Assembly (NCBI RefSeq): GCF_002865605.1
Contig: NZ_CP025583.1
Span: forward strand, 1,096,501 to 1,160,500
Direction of reading: 5' to 3'
DNA length: 64,000 nt
DNA from: Paracoccus jeotgali
GTDB lineage: Bacteria > Pseudomonadota > Alphaproteobacteria > Rhodobacterales > Rhodobacteraceae
Part shown: piece after piece, positions 25,740-34,010 of the stretch
How the letters are laid out: every line of letters starts with the position of its first letter
How positions within the stretch are numbered: position 1 is the stretch's first letter
Notes under the pieces: model-generated
Told to the model about the DNA's origin: nothing
The model's database searches: none
The model's input: only the letters and a program-made list of their open reading frames with translations
Made by a program: the position numbers and the translations under genes

Positions 25740-26183
25740 ATGGTGACGCAATTCACACCCTGGCTGTCGCTGGCGGGCGGCGTGATGATCGGGCTGGCCG
25801 CGACGGCGCTGATGGCGATGCTGGGGCGCATCATGGGCGCCTCGGGCCTCGTCTCGGGGCTGCTGCGCCCGACCTCGGGGGCCGAGTTCGGCTGGCGCGC
25901 GGCGCTGCTGGCCGGGATGGTCAGCGGGCCGCTGGTGCTGCTGGCGCTGACCGGCTCGATGCCGCCGCTGCAGGTGCCCTCATCGCCGATGATGCTGGTG
26001 CTGGGCGGGCTGCTGGTGGGCGTGGGCGTCACCTATGGCTCGGGCTGCACCTCGGGTCACGGGGTCTGCGGCAACGCGCGGCTCTCGCCCCGGTCCTTCG
26101 TCGCGACGGTCAGCTTCATGCTGGCGGCCTTCGTGACTGTCTTTGTCGTCCGGCACCTGCTGCCCGGACTGGTAGGAGGCTGA
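25740..26183 (+). CDS. YeeE/YedE family half-transporter (PmpA-like)
   Basis: 147-residue membrane protein with four to five hydrophobic segments, N-terminal half of the YeeE/YedE family that imports thiosulfate or other sulfur compounds. The signature GVTYGSGCTSGHGVCGNARL carries the conserved cysteines that relay sulfur through the channel. The next gene encodes the second half; together they equal one full-length YeeE. Some family members are called PmpA/PmpB or SoxT-like; the cargo here is inferred to be a sulfur species. Confidence 0.88.
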   Translation: MVTQFTPWLSLAGGVMIGLAATALMAMLGRIMGASGLVSGLLRPTSGAEFGWRAALLAGMVSGPLVLLALTGSMPPLQVPSSPMMLVLGGLLVGVGVTYGSGCTSGHGVCGNARLSPRSFVATVSFMLAAFVTVFVVRHLLPGLVGG

Positions 26184-26184
26184 G

Positions 26185-26619
26185 ATGCGTCTGATTGCGA
26201 CCTATCTGATCGGGCTGGTCTTCGGGATCGGCATCATGATCTCGGGCATGGCCAACCCGGCCAAGATCCTGAACTTCTTCGACTTGGCGGGAAACTGGGA
26301 CCCGTCGCTCGCCTTCGTCATGGGCGGCGCGCTGATCACCACCTTCATTGGCTATCGCCTGGTGCTGGCGCGGCCCGGCCCGGTGCTGGCCAAGAGCTTC
26401 CAGCTTCCGACGTCGAAAACCATCGATGCGCGCCTGGTCGGCGGCTCGGCCCTGTTCGGGATTGGCTGGGGCATCGCGGGCTTTTGCCCCGGTGGCGCCC
26501 TGCCGGCCCTTGGCACCGGCCGGATCGAGGTGGTGACCTTCGTCGCCGCCCTGGCCGCCGGCATCCTTCTGGCGCGTTACATTCAATCGGCGGGCGCGAC
26601 GACTGCCCGCCAGAGTTAA
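26185..26619 (+). CDS. YeeE/YedE family half-transporter (PmpB-like, DUF6691)
   Basis: 144-residue membrane protein, second half of the split YeeE-type transporter, starting 1 nt after the first half. Motifs: YLIGLVFGIGIMISGMANPA, KILNFFDLAGNWDPSLAFVM and GIGWGIAGFCPGGALPALG, whose single Cys corresponds to the second sulfur-relay cysteine. Four hydrophobic segments. Confidence 0.88.
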   Translation: MRLIATYLIGLVFGIGIMISGMANPAKILNFFDLAGNWDPSLAFVMGGALITTFIGYRLVLARPGPVLAKSFQLPTSKTIDARLVGGSALFGIGWGIAGFCPGGALPALGTGRIEVVTFVAALAAGILLARYIQSAGATTARQS

Positions 26620-26631
26620 GCGGAGAATGAC

Positions 26632-27516
26632 ATGTCGAGTTACCCCGTGAACATGCAGACCCGTCCCGAGGTGCAGCCTTTCTTTGACGAGGCCACCAAC
26701 ACCATCAGCTATATCGTGCGCGATCCGGGCAGCGATGCCTGCGCGGTCATCGATTCCGTCATGGATATCGACTATGCCGCCGGCCGCATCACCAGCGACC
26801 ACGCCGACCGCATGATCGCCGCCATCCGCGAGCAGGGGCTGCGGCTGGAATGGATCATCGAGACCCATGTCCATGCCGACCACCTGTCCGCCGCGCCCTA
26901 TATTCAGGAAAAACTGGGCGGAAAGATCGGCATCGGCGCCAATATCCTGACCGTGCAGGACACCTTCGGCAAGATCTTCAACGAAGGGACCGAGTTCCAG
27001 CGCGACGGCAGCCAGTTCGACGCGCTGTTCAACGACGGCGACAGCTACAAGATCGGCGGGATGGAGGCGTTCACCATCTACACCCCCGGCCACACCCCGG
27101 CCTGCATGACCCATGTCATCGGCGACGCGGCCTTTGTCGGCGACACGCTGTTCATGCCCGATGGCGGCAGCGCGCGGGCCGATTTTCCCGGCGGCGATGC
27201 GGGCGTGCTGTATGACAGCATCCAGAAGGTGCTGTCCCTGCCGGACGAGATGCGGCTGTTCATGTGTCATGACTACGGGCCCAACGACCGCGAGATCCGC
27301 TGGGAAACCACGGTGGCTGAGCAGAAGGCGCATAACATCCATGTCGGCGGCGGCCGCACGCGCGAGGAATTCGTGGCCCTGCGCGAGGCCCGCGACGCCA
27401 GCCTCGACATGCCGCGGCTGATCATCCCCTCGCTGCAGGTGAACATGCGCGCGGGCGAGGTGCCGAAGGACCGCGACGGCCGCCCCATGCTGAAAGTGCC
27501 GGTCAACACGCTGTGA
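26632..27516 (+). CDS. MBL-fold hydrolase, persulfide dioxygenase-like (Blh)
   Basis: 294-residue metallo-beta-lactamase fold protein with H79-VHADH, the GHTPACMTHV motif and GDTLFMPDGGSARADFPGG. The spacing and the region MCHDYGPNDREIRWETTV match the ETHE1/Blh group, mononuclear iron persulfide dioxygenases that oxidise glutathione persulfide to sulfite. No rhodanese domain is fused. Follows the YeeE halves by 12 nt, so persulfide formed from imported sulfur could be oxidised at once, and the sulfite/sulfate dealt with by the SulP transporter downstream. Confidence 0.88.
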   Translation: MSSYPVNMQTRPEVQPFFDEATNTISYIVRDPGSDACAVIDSVMDIDYAAGRITSDHADRMIAAIREQGLRLEWIIETHVHADHLSAAPYIQEKLGGKIGIGANILTVQDTFGKIFNEGTEFQRDGSQFDALFNDGDSYKIGGMEAFTIYTPGHTPACMTHVIGDAAFVGDTLFMPDGGSARADFPGGDAGVLYDSIQKVLSLPDEMRLFMCHDYGPNDREIRWETTVAEQKAHNIHVGGGRTREEFVALREARDASLDMPRLIIPSLQVNMRAGEVPKDRDGRPMLKVPVNTL

Positions 27517-27534
27517 CCCGTGACCCGCGCCGCC

Positions 27535-27620
27535 TTGCCCCTGTGCCGCTTTGGCACCGGGGCAGGGCATTTCCCGCCGAACGCCCTGCGGGGGCCGGTC
27601 CTGCCCGCCCCCGCTTTGCT
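27535..27620 (+). terminator. Two consecutive hairpins before the SulP gene
   Basis: First hairpin: GCCCC-T-GTGCC pairing with GGCAC-C-GGGGC around GCTTT (27537-27563). Second: GCGGGGG pairing with CCCCCGC (27588-27614), followed by TTTGCTTT. They lie between the MBL gene and the SulP gene and probably stop or attenuate transcription between them. Confidence 0.5.
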
Positions 27621-27651
27621 TTGCCCCAGATGACAACCCAAGGCTGACGCC

Positions 27652-29388
27652 ATGCTGCGACGCTATTTTCCGATCCTGAGCTGGGGCCGCGTCTATACGC
27701 GGCAGACGCTGGCCAATGACATGCTGGCGGCGGCGATCGTGACGGTCATGCTGATCCCGCAATCGCTGGCCTATGCGATGCTGGCCGGTCTGCCGCCCGA
27801 GGCCGGGATCTATGCCTCGATCCTGCCGATCATCCTCTATGCCGCGCTGGGCACCAGCCGGGCGCTGGCGGTGGGACCGGTCGCGGTGGTGTCGCTGCTG
27901 ACCGCATCGGCGGTGGGGCAGGTGGCGGCGCAGGGGACGGCCGGCTATGTCGCGGCGGCGCTGACGCTGGCGCTGCTGTCGGGGCTGATGCTGCTGGCGA
28001 TGGGGCTGCTGCGGCTGGGGTTTCTGGCCAATTTCCTCAGCCACCCGGTGATCGCGGGGTTCATCTCGGCCTCGGGGCTGCTGATCGCGGCGGGGCAATT
28101 GCAGCATCTGCTGGGGGTCAGCGCGGGCGGGCAGACCCTGCCGCAGATCGTCATGGCGCTGATCGCGCAGCTGGGGCAGATCAACCCGGCGACGCTGGTC
28201 ATCGGGGTGGCGGCGACGGGGTTCCTGTTCTGGGTCCGCAAGGGCATGCGCCCGGCCCTGCGCCGGCTGGGGCTGTCCGACAGCGCCGCCGGCATCGCGC
28301 AAAAGGCCGGGCCGGTGGCGGCGGTGATCGTGACCACGCTGGCGGTCTGGGGGCTGGGGCTGCAGGACCGGGGCGTCAGCATCGTGGGCGCGGTGCCGCA
28401 AAGCCTGCCGCCCTTGACCCTGCCGGCGCTGTCGCCCGATCTGCTGGGCGCGCTGCTGGTGCCGGCGCTGCTGATCTCGGTCATCGGTTTCGTCGAATCA
28501 GTTTCGGTGGCGCAGACGCTGGCGGCCAAGCGGCGCGAGCGGATCGACCCGGATCAGGAGTTGATCGCCCTTGGCGCCGCCAATCTGGGCGCGGCCTTCA
28601 CCGGCGGGCTGCCGGTGACGGGCGGGTTCTCGCGTTCGGTGGTGAATTTCGACGCGGGCGCCGAGACGCCTGCGGCCGGGGCCTTTACCGCGATGGGGCT
28701 GGCGGTGGCGGCGGTGGCGCTGACGCCGCTGATCTATTTCCTGCCCACCGCGACGCTGGCCGCGACCATCATCGTGGCGGTGCTGTCGCTGGTCGATCTG
28801 TCCATCCTGGGCCGGACCTGGCGCTATTCCCGCGCCGATTTCGCCGCCGTGGCCGCGACCATCGCGCTGACGCTGGGCGTAGGGGTCGAGGCGGGGGTGG
28901 CCTCGGGCGTTCTGATCTCGCTGCTGCTGCATCTCTACAAGACCTCGCGCCCGCATGTGGCCGAGGTCGGGCTGGTCCCCGGCACCCAGCATTTCCGCAA
29001 CATCAACCGCCACGAGGTGCTGACCGATCCCGCCATCGTCACCCTGCGCGTCGATGAAAGCCTGTTCTTCGTCAATGCCCGCTATCTCGAGGATCTGATC
29101 CAGCGCCGGGTGACCGAGGGCAGCGCCATCCGCCATGTCGTGCTGATGTTCTCGGCGGTGAACGCGGTGGATTTTTCGGCGCTGGAAAGCCTCGAGGCGG
29201 TGAACGAGCGGCTGCGCGACATGGGCGTCTCGCTGCACCTGTCCGAGGTGAAGGGACCGGTCATGGACCGGCTGCGGGCGACGCATTTCCTGCGCGACCT
29301 GACCGGGCAGGTCTTTCTGTCGCAGTTCGACGCCTGGCAGGCGCTGCACCAGACCCCGCGCAACTTGGCCCTGCGCGCCCTGCCGTAA
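27652..29388 (+). CDS. SulP family anion transporter with STAS domain
   Basis: 578 residues: a transmembrane domain of about 14 segments (residues 20-420; VTVMLIPQSLAYAMLAGLPP and EAGIYASILP are the SulP signature) and a C-terminal STAS domain (about 440-560; HVVLMFSAVNAVDFSALESL). The family moves sulfate, bicarbonate or other anions. Sequence does not decide the substrate; the upstream sulfur genes suggest sulfate or sulfite. 135 bp and two hairpins separate it from the preceding gene, so it may be transcribed on its own. Confidence 0.88.
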   Translation: MLRRYFPILSWGRVYTRQTLANDMLAAAIVTVMLIPQSLAYAMLAGLPPEAGIYASILPIILYAALGTSRALAVGPVAVVSLLTASAVGQVAAQGTAGYVAAALTLALLSGLMLLAMGLLRLGFLANFLSHPVIAGFISASGLLIAAGQLQHLLGVSAGGQTLPQIVMALIAQLGQINPATLVIGVAATGFLFWVRKGMRPALRRLGLSDSAAGIAQKAGPVAAVIVTTLAVWGLGLQDRGVSIVGAVPQSLPPLTLPALSPDLLGALLVPALLISVIGFVESVSVAQTLAAKRRERIDPDQELIALGAANLGAAFTGGLPVTGGFSRSVVNFDAGAETPAAGAFTAMGLAVAAVALTPLIYFLPTATLAATIIVAVLSLVDLSILGRTWRYSRADFAAVAATIALTLGVGVEAGVASGVLISLLLHLYKTSRPHVAEVGLVPGTQHFRNINRHEVLTDPAIVTLRVDESLFFVNARYLEDLIQRRVTEGSAIRHVVLMFSAVNAVDFSALESLEAVNERLRDMGVSLHLSEVKGPVMDRLRATHFLRDLTGQVFLSQFDAWQALHQTPRNLALRALP

Positions 29389-29517
29389 GGTCGGCACCGG
29401 CTGGACGCGGGGGCGGCGCGGCGATATATCGGAAAGCAGTCCCGCACGGAGCTTGCCTGCCATGCCGCGTCCTGCCCGTCCTGTCGCCTCGCCCCAGACC
29501 CGCAAGCGGGTCCGCTG

Positions 29518-30669
29518 ATGCCCGCGCCCCTGACCGAGATCGAGGATCTGCGCCGCCTGCATCAGGCCCGCGTCCCGCGCATGTTCTATGACTACGTCGA
29601 TGCCGGGGCTTGGACCGGCCAGACCTATCGCGAGAATCAGACCGATTTCTCGCGCCTCTATCTGCGGCAGCGGGTGGCGCGCGACATCTCAAAGCGCAAT
29701 CTGCCGACGACGATGATGGGGCGCGAGGTGGCGATGCCGGTGGCGCTGGCCCCGGTCGGGCTGCTGGGGATGCAGCACGCCGATGGCGAGATCCATGCCG
29801 CCCGCGCCGCGCTGTCGCGCAACGTGCCCTACACCATGTCGACCATGTCCATCGCCTCGCTGGAAGACATCGCCGAGGCGACCGGCAAGCCGTTCTGGTT
29901 CCAGCTTTACACCCTGCGGGACGAGGCGTTTCTGGAAAGCATCCTTGACCGCGCCCGCCGCGCGGGCGTGGAGCTGCTGGTCCTGACGCTGGATCTGACC
30001 ATTCAGGGGCAGCGCCACAAGGATCTGAAGAACCGCATGACCGCCCCGCCCAAGCTGACGGCGGCGAACCTGCTGAACATCTCGCGCCACCCGGCCTGGG
30101 CGATGCGGATGCTGCGGACAAGGCGGCGCAGCTTTGGCAATATCGTGGGCCACGCCAAGGGCGTAAACGATCTGGGCGATCTGGCGGCATGGACCTCCAG
30201 CCAGTTCGACCCGACGCTGGACTGGGCGCGGGTGGAACATATCGTGCGGCTCTGGGGGGGCAAGGTGCTGCTCAAGGGCATCAACGACCCCGAGGATGCG
30301 CGGCGCGCCGCGCAGACCGGCGCGGACGGGCTGATTGTCTCCAATCACGGCGGGCGGCAGCTGGACGGCACGCCCTCGACCATCCGCACCTTGCCGCAGA
30401 TACTGCGGGCGCTGGACGGGGCCATGCCGGCCTATCTGGATGGCGGCATCCGCTCGGGTCAGGACGTCATCAAGGCGATGGCCGTGGGCGCGGCGGGCGT
30501 GTTCATCGGGCGCGCCTATGCCTATGGGCTGGGCGCGATGGGACAGAGGGGGGTCGAGGCCGCGCTGGACATCATCAAGCGCGAGATGGACCTGACCATG
30601 GGCCTGTGCGGCATCAACGACGTGTCCGAAATCGGCCCCCAGATCCTGTGGTCCGAGGATCTGGCCTGA
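29518..30669 (+). CDS. FMN-dependent alpha-hydroxy acid dehydrogenase, LldD-like
   Basis: 383-residue TIM-barrel flavoenzyme. Motifs: FYDYVDAGAWTGQTYRENQ, APVGLLGMQHADGE, FQLYTLRD, and LIVSNHGGRQLDG with catalytic H277, followed by the FMN-phosphate stretch YLDGGIRSGQDVIKAMAVGA. The best fit is membrane-associated L-lactate dehydrogenase (LldD), donating to quinone; glycolate/hydroxy acid oxidases share the fold. No lactate permease or lldR lies nearby, so the substrate stays open. Confidence 0.82.
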   Translation: MPAPLTEIEDLRRLHQARVPRMFYDYVDAGAWTGQTYRENQTDFSRLYLRQRVARDISKRNLPTTMMGREVAMPVALAPVGLLGMQHADGEIHAARAALSRNVPYTMSTMSIASLEDIAEATGKPFWFQLYTLRDEAFLESILDRARRAGVELLVLTLDLTIQGQRHKDLKNRMTAPPKLTAANLLNISRHPAWAMRMLRTRRRSFGNIVGHAKGVNDLGDLAAWTSSQFDPTLDWARVEHIVRLWGGKVLLKGINDPEDARRAAQTGADGLIVSNHGGRQLDGTPSTIRTLPQILRALDGAMPAYLDGGIRSGQDVIKAMAVGAAGVFIGRAYAYGLGAMGQRGVEAALDIIKREMDLTMGLCGINDVSEIGPQILWSEDLA

Positions 30670-30876
30670 GCTTTTCCGTGCCACGGCCTGCGCCGGTTTG
30701 CGCGCCGATGCCTCGACCTTTCCCCGCGACGCCGCTGTAAACGCTGCATGGACTGCCGCGCGCGGCGGCTCGGCCACAGCCGCCCAGCACGCCACATCGC
30801 CCCCTTTTCACCGCCCCGCAAACCCCCTATGCCGTCGCGATGGCGGATGACCCGCTGGCACACTGGAAAAGGCAGC

Positions 30877-32052
30877 ATGTCCCAGATCACCACCCTGACC
30901 ACGACCGAGGCGCTGGCCGCCTTTTGCGCCGACGCCATGACGCGGCCATATGTCACCCTCGACACCGAGTTCCTGCGCGAGCGGACCTATTACTCGCGGC
31001 TCTGCCTGATCCAGATGGCGCTGCCCCCGGCCTCGGACGCCAAGACCGAGGGCGGGCCGGCGGTGCTAATCGACCCGCTGGCCCCCGGCCTCTCGCTCGA
31101 GCCGCTTTACGACCTGTTCCGCCATCAGGCGACGGTCAAGGTCTTCCACGCCGCGCGGCAGGATCTGGAGATCTTCTTCCACGATGCCGGCGTATTTCCG
31201 ACCCCGCTGTTCGACACCCAGATCGCCGCCATGGTCTGCGGGTTCGGCGAGCAGGTGGGGTATGAGACGCTGGTGCGCAAGATCGCCAAGGCCAATCTGG
31301 ACAAGTCCTCGCGCTTTACCGACTGGTCGCAGCGCCCGCTGTCAAAGGCGCAGCAGGAATACGCCATAGCCGACGTGACCCATCTGCGCGCCATCTATGA
31401 ATGGCTGGCGACGCAGATCGACAAGACCGGCCGCGCCCCCTGGGTCGCGGAAGAGGTGGCGACCCTGCTCGACCCCGAAACCTACATCACCCGCCCTGCC
31501 GAGGCGTGGCAGCGCATCCGCACGCGCTCGCACTCGCCGCGCTTCATGGCCGTGGTCCGCAAGCTGGCCGAGTTCCGCGAGGATTACGCCCAGACCCGCA
31601 ACATCCCGCGCTCGCGCGTGTTCAAGGATGACGCGCTGGTCGAACTGGCCTCGACCCGGCCGGTGAACGAAAGCGATCTGGGCAAGTCGCGGCTGCTGCT
31701 GCGAGAGGGGCGCAAGCCGGACGTCGCGCAGGGCATCATCGCGGCCGTGCAGGCGGGGCTGGACGATCCCGACCCGCCGCGCCTGCCGAAGGAGACGCCC
31801 GGCGCGCCCGGCAATGGCGCCCTGGGCGAATTGCTGCGCGTGCTGCTGAAGGCCAAGGCCGAGGCCGCGGGCGTGGCGCCCAAGCTGATCGCGTCCTCCT
31901 CGGATCTGGACGCCATCGCGCAAGGGCTGCGCGACCTGCCGGCGCTGCAGGGCTGGCGCGCCGAGGTCTTCGGCAAGGACGCCATCCGCCTCGCCGAGGG
32001 TCGCATCGCCCTCTCCGCCGCCGGCGGCGCGGTGCGGGTGGTGGAGATCTAG
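30877..32052 (+). CDS. rnd: Ribonuclease D
   Basis: 391-residue 3'-5' exoribonuclease for tRNA 3'-end trimming. DEDD active-site elements: DTEFLRERTY (Exo I), KVFHAARQDLEIFF (Exo II) and EYAIADVTHLRAIY (Exo III with Y), followed by two HRDC-like helical domains (PRFMAVVRKLAEFREDYAQT; then NIPRSRVFKDDAL). I start at the ATG of MSQITTL; the upstream in-frame extension of 43 residues has no family similarity. Confidence 0.92.
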   Translation: MSQITTLTTTEALAAFCADAMTRPYVTLDTEFLRERTYYSRLCLIQMALPPASDAKTEGGPAVLIDPLAPGLSLEPLYDLFRHQATVKVFHAARQDLEIFFHDAGVFPTPLFDTQIAAMVCGFGEQVGYETLVRKIAKANLDKSSRFTDWSQRPLSKAQQEYAIADVTHLRAIYEWLATQIDKTGRAPWVAEEVATLLDPETYITRPAEAWQRIRTRSHSPRFMAVVRKLAEFREDYAQTRNIPRSRVFKDDALVELASTRPVNESDLGKSRLLLREGRKPDVAQGIIAAVQAGLDDPDPPRLPKETPGAPGNGALGELLRVLLKAKAEAAGVAPKLIASSSDLDAIAQGLRDLPALQGWRAEVFGKDAIRLAEGRIALSAAGGAVRVVEI

Positions 32053-32149
32053 AGCGCGGTTGACGGGAAGCGGGTGGCGCTTGGGCTGGGCCGAAAGACT
32101 GGTCTGGGAAGCGTGTCGCGAGCGGACCGGGAGGAAGATCACAACGCTT

Positions 32150-32174
32150 CCGCGAGCGGCATTTTTGCTCGCGG
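32150..32174. terminator. Hairpin between convergent rnd and deaminase genes
   Basis: Perfect 8-bp stem CCGCGAGC / GCTCGCGG around a nine-base loop containing five T, about 100 bp past the rnd stop and 110 bp past the deaminase stop. No U-tract follows, so its role as terminator is a guess from position. Confidence 0.35.
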
Positions 32175-32283
32175 TATCGAAGCCGGGGAAGCCTTTAGAC
32201 ATCGTTTTGAGCGGCCGGTGTGGGGCACCGTGACGAACCGCGTCTCAGCGACCCCTGCTATCGAACCGGCGCATGAGCGCCGT

Positions 32284-32754
32284 TCAACTCTTCCCCTTCC
32301 GCTCCGCCCAAGCCTTATACAGCTCCGGCGCCTCTGCGTCCGGGGGCGGCAGGCGCTCGATCCTCGCCCAGCTTTGCTCGTCGATGGGCGGGGACAGCGC
32401 CTTGGTCGCCGCGGCGCTGGAGAGGCCGAAGGGCGCGCCGTTTTCGTTCGAATAGGCATAGACCACGCGCGAGATGCCGGCCACGCGCATGGCCGCAAGG
32501 CACATCGGGCAGGGCTGGCCGCTGGCATAGACGGTCGCACCGCTCAGGTCGATGGTGCCAAGCGCCGCGCCCGCCTCGCGGACCGCGAGCAGCTCGGCAT
32601 GGGCGGTGGGGTCGTGGTCGGCCTCCATCCGGTTGGCCGCGCGGGCGACGATGCGGCCATCCTTGATCAGAACCGCGCCAAAGGGCTGCCCGCCGGCGGC
32701 CACGTTCTCGCGCGCGGCGGCGATGGCCTCGTCCATGAATGACTGATCGCTCAT
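32284..32754 (-). CDS. Nucleoside/nucleobase deaminase, cytidine deaminase fold
   Basis: 156-residue zinc deaminase with H52-AE54 and P81-CPMC (C82, C85) as zinc and catalytic residues. The HAELLAVREAGAALG context and the C-terminal ELYKAWAERK are close to the Bacillus GuaD-type guanine deaminases and related small deaminases; TadA would be more basic and less similar at the end. The start MSDQSF has GAGAGGAGA upstream. If it deaminates guanine, the genome has two unrelated guanine deaminases in this window (see 11808-13100). Confidence 0.85.
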   Translation of the reverse strand: MSDQSFMDEAIAAARENVAAGGQPFGAVLIKDGRIVARAANRMEADHDPTAHAELLAVREAGAALGTIDLSGATVYASGQPCPMCLAAMRVAGISRVVYAYSNENGAPFGLSSAAATKALSPPIDEQSWARIERLPPPDAEAPELYKAWAERKGKS

Positions 32755-33076
32755 GCTGATATCTCCTCTCGGCTGCGGCAACAGGTGCGCCTGCGGGGCG
32801 CGTCATGACGCGCGCCGCAGATGCGCTTGCCAGCATGTCCCGGAATGGGTCGCGGGTAAAGCCGGGGGAGAGGGGTCGGACGCACCGCAGTTTTGCGCAG
32901 TGGCGGCGGCCATCCGGCAGCGCCGCTCGATCAACAAGCTGCGGCGCGAGCACAGGACTGGGCGGCGGCCGCTGGCCCTGACTTGGGCCGGGCTGTCGCG
33001 GCCCAAGCGCGGCCCTGTCCCTGACACGCTGCGGCGTCCGACGGAGCGGACCGCCGCAGCGCTTGGCGAACCCCGC
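32755..33076. other. 322-bp intergenic region with palindrome and hairpin
   Basis: No gene is visible between the deaminase start and the ubiV stop. It holds a perfect 16-bp palindrome GCGCGTCATGACGCGC (32798-32813), 45 bp upstream of the deaminase start, which could be an operator, and the hairpin described at 33027-33061. The rest is GC-rich without recognisable signals. Confidence 0.5.
33027..33061 (-). terminator. Long hairpin after ubiV
   Basis: Arms CGCTGCGGCGTCCG and CGGA-C-CGCCGCAGCG pair over 14 bp with one bulged C and a six-base loop, 15 bp past the ubiV stop. No U-tract; its position at the end of ubiTUV suggests transcription termination or mRNA 3'-end protection. Confidence 0.5.
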
Positions 33077-34006
33077 TTAGCCCGCCTGAACCTGCCCGCG
33101 CGCGAGGGCGGACATGCGGCGATAGCCGGCGGTGCCGTGCCAGAAGCCGTTGCTGAAGACCTTGTCGGTGCACAGCTCCTGCAGCCTTGCCTCGGCCTCG
33201 GGCGCGTCCAGACGGGCGTCGGCCACGTCGCGGAACAGATGCGCCACGGCGATCATGTCGACGGTCTGGGGCATCAGCCGCAGATGAGTGACGTCCATCG
33301 CCTGCATCTCGGGCAGTTCCGGCAGCAGGTTCAGATAGGTCTCGGACTGGGTCTGGATGCCGTTCACGCGCAGGATGGCGCGGTCGTCGCGGGTGCGCAG
33401 CGCCATGCCGTCGGGGTCGTCCTCGCAGACGAACAGGCAGTTGTCCTTGGTCCGGCCATGGGCGCGGGCGTGATAGCAGCGCGCCGAGACCGCCAACGAA
33501 GCGCGGCCAAAGACCTGCACCTCGACCCCCAGCCCCAGGGCGCGGGCGGCGCGGGTGGCGTTCGCGACCGCAGGCGCGGGCAGTTCCGAGGGCAGGCAGA
33601 CATGGGTCGCGCCCTGCCGCGCCATCCAGTCGATCGTCGCCTCGTTATAGGCATTCATGAACGGCCCGATCCGGTGCGCACGGCCAGCGCGGGCATAGAG
33701 GCCGGCGGCGTTGTTGATCTCGATCTCGGGGGTGTCCATGCCGGCCAGATCGGCGGTGGCCTTGCGCTCGCGCTTCAGCATCACCTCGGCCAGCGAGGAC
33801 AGCACGACGCGCTTGCCGGCGCGTTCCAGCCGCTCGATGGTGGCGGGGATGTCGGCCTCGAAGAACGGCGCGCGTTTCGAGCAGATCACCTCGCCCAGAT
33901 AGACCTCGTCCACCGGCGCCTCGTCAGCGATGCGGGCATAGAAATCGGTCCGCGCCTCGGGGGTCCAGTGATAGGCAATCGGGCCCAGGGTCAGTTTCAC
34001 GCTCAT
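33077..34006 (-). CDS. ubiV: UbiV, oxygen-independent ubiquinone hydroxylation
   Basis: 309-residue U32-peptidase-family protein that, with UbiU, hydroxylates ubiquinone precursors without O2. UbiV ligates a [4Fe-4S] cluster by four cysteines; here C42 (EVICSKRAPFF) and the three in CYHARAHGRTKDNCLFVC are all present. Start MSVKLTLGP has only modest support; nine further in-frame residues lie upstream. Last of ubiT-ubiU-ubiV, 4 nt after ubiU. Confidence 0.92.
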   Translation of the reverse strand: MSVKLTLGPIAYHWTPEARTDFYARIADEAPVDEVYLGEVICSKRAPFFEADIPATIERLERAGKRVVLSSLAEVMLKRERKATADLAGMDTPEIEINNAAGLYARAGRAHRIGPFMNAYNEATIDWMARQGATHVCLPSELPAPAVANATRAARALGLGVEVQVFGRASLAVSARCYHARAHGRTKDNCLFVCEDDPDGMALRTRDDRAILRVNGIQTQSETYLNLLPELPEMQAMDVTHLRLMPQTVDMIAVAHLFRDVADARLDAPEAEARLQELCTDKVFSNGFWHGTAGYRRMSALARGQVQAG

Positions 34007-34010
34007 CACA

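Noticed and set aside
26116..28401. A 761-residue minus-strand open frame opposite the sulfur gene cluster
   Set aside because: Same low-complexity shadow signature; YeeE halves, the MBL protein and SulP on the plus strand account for the region.
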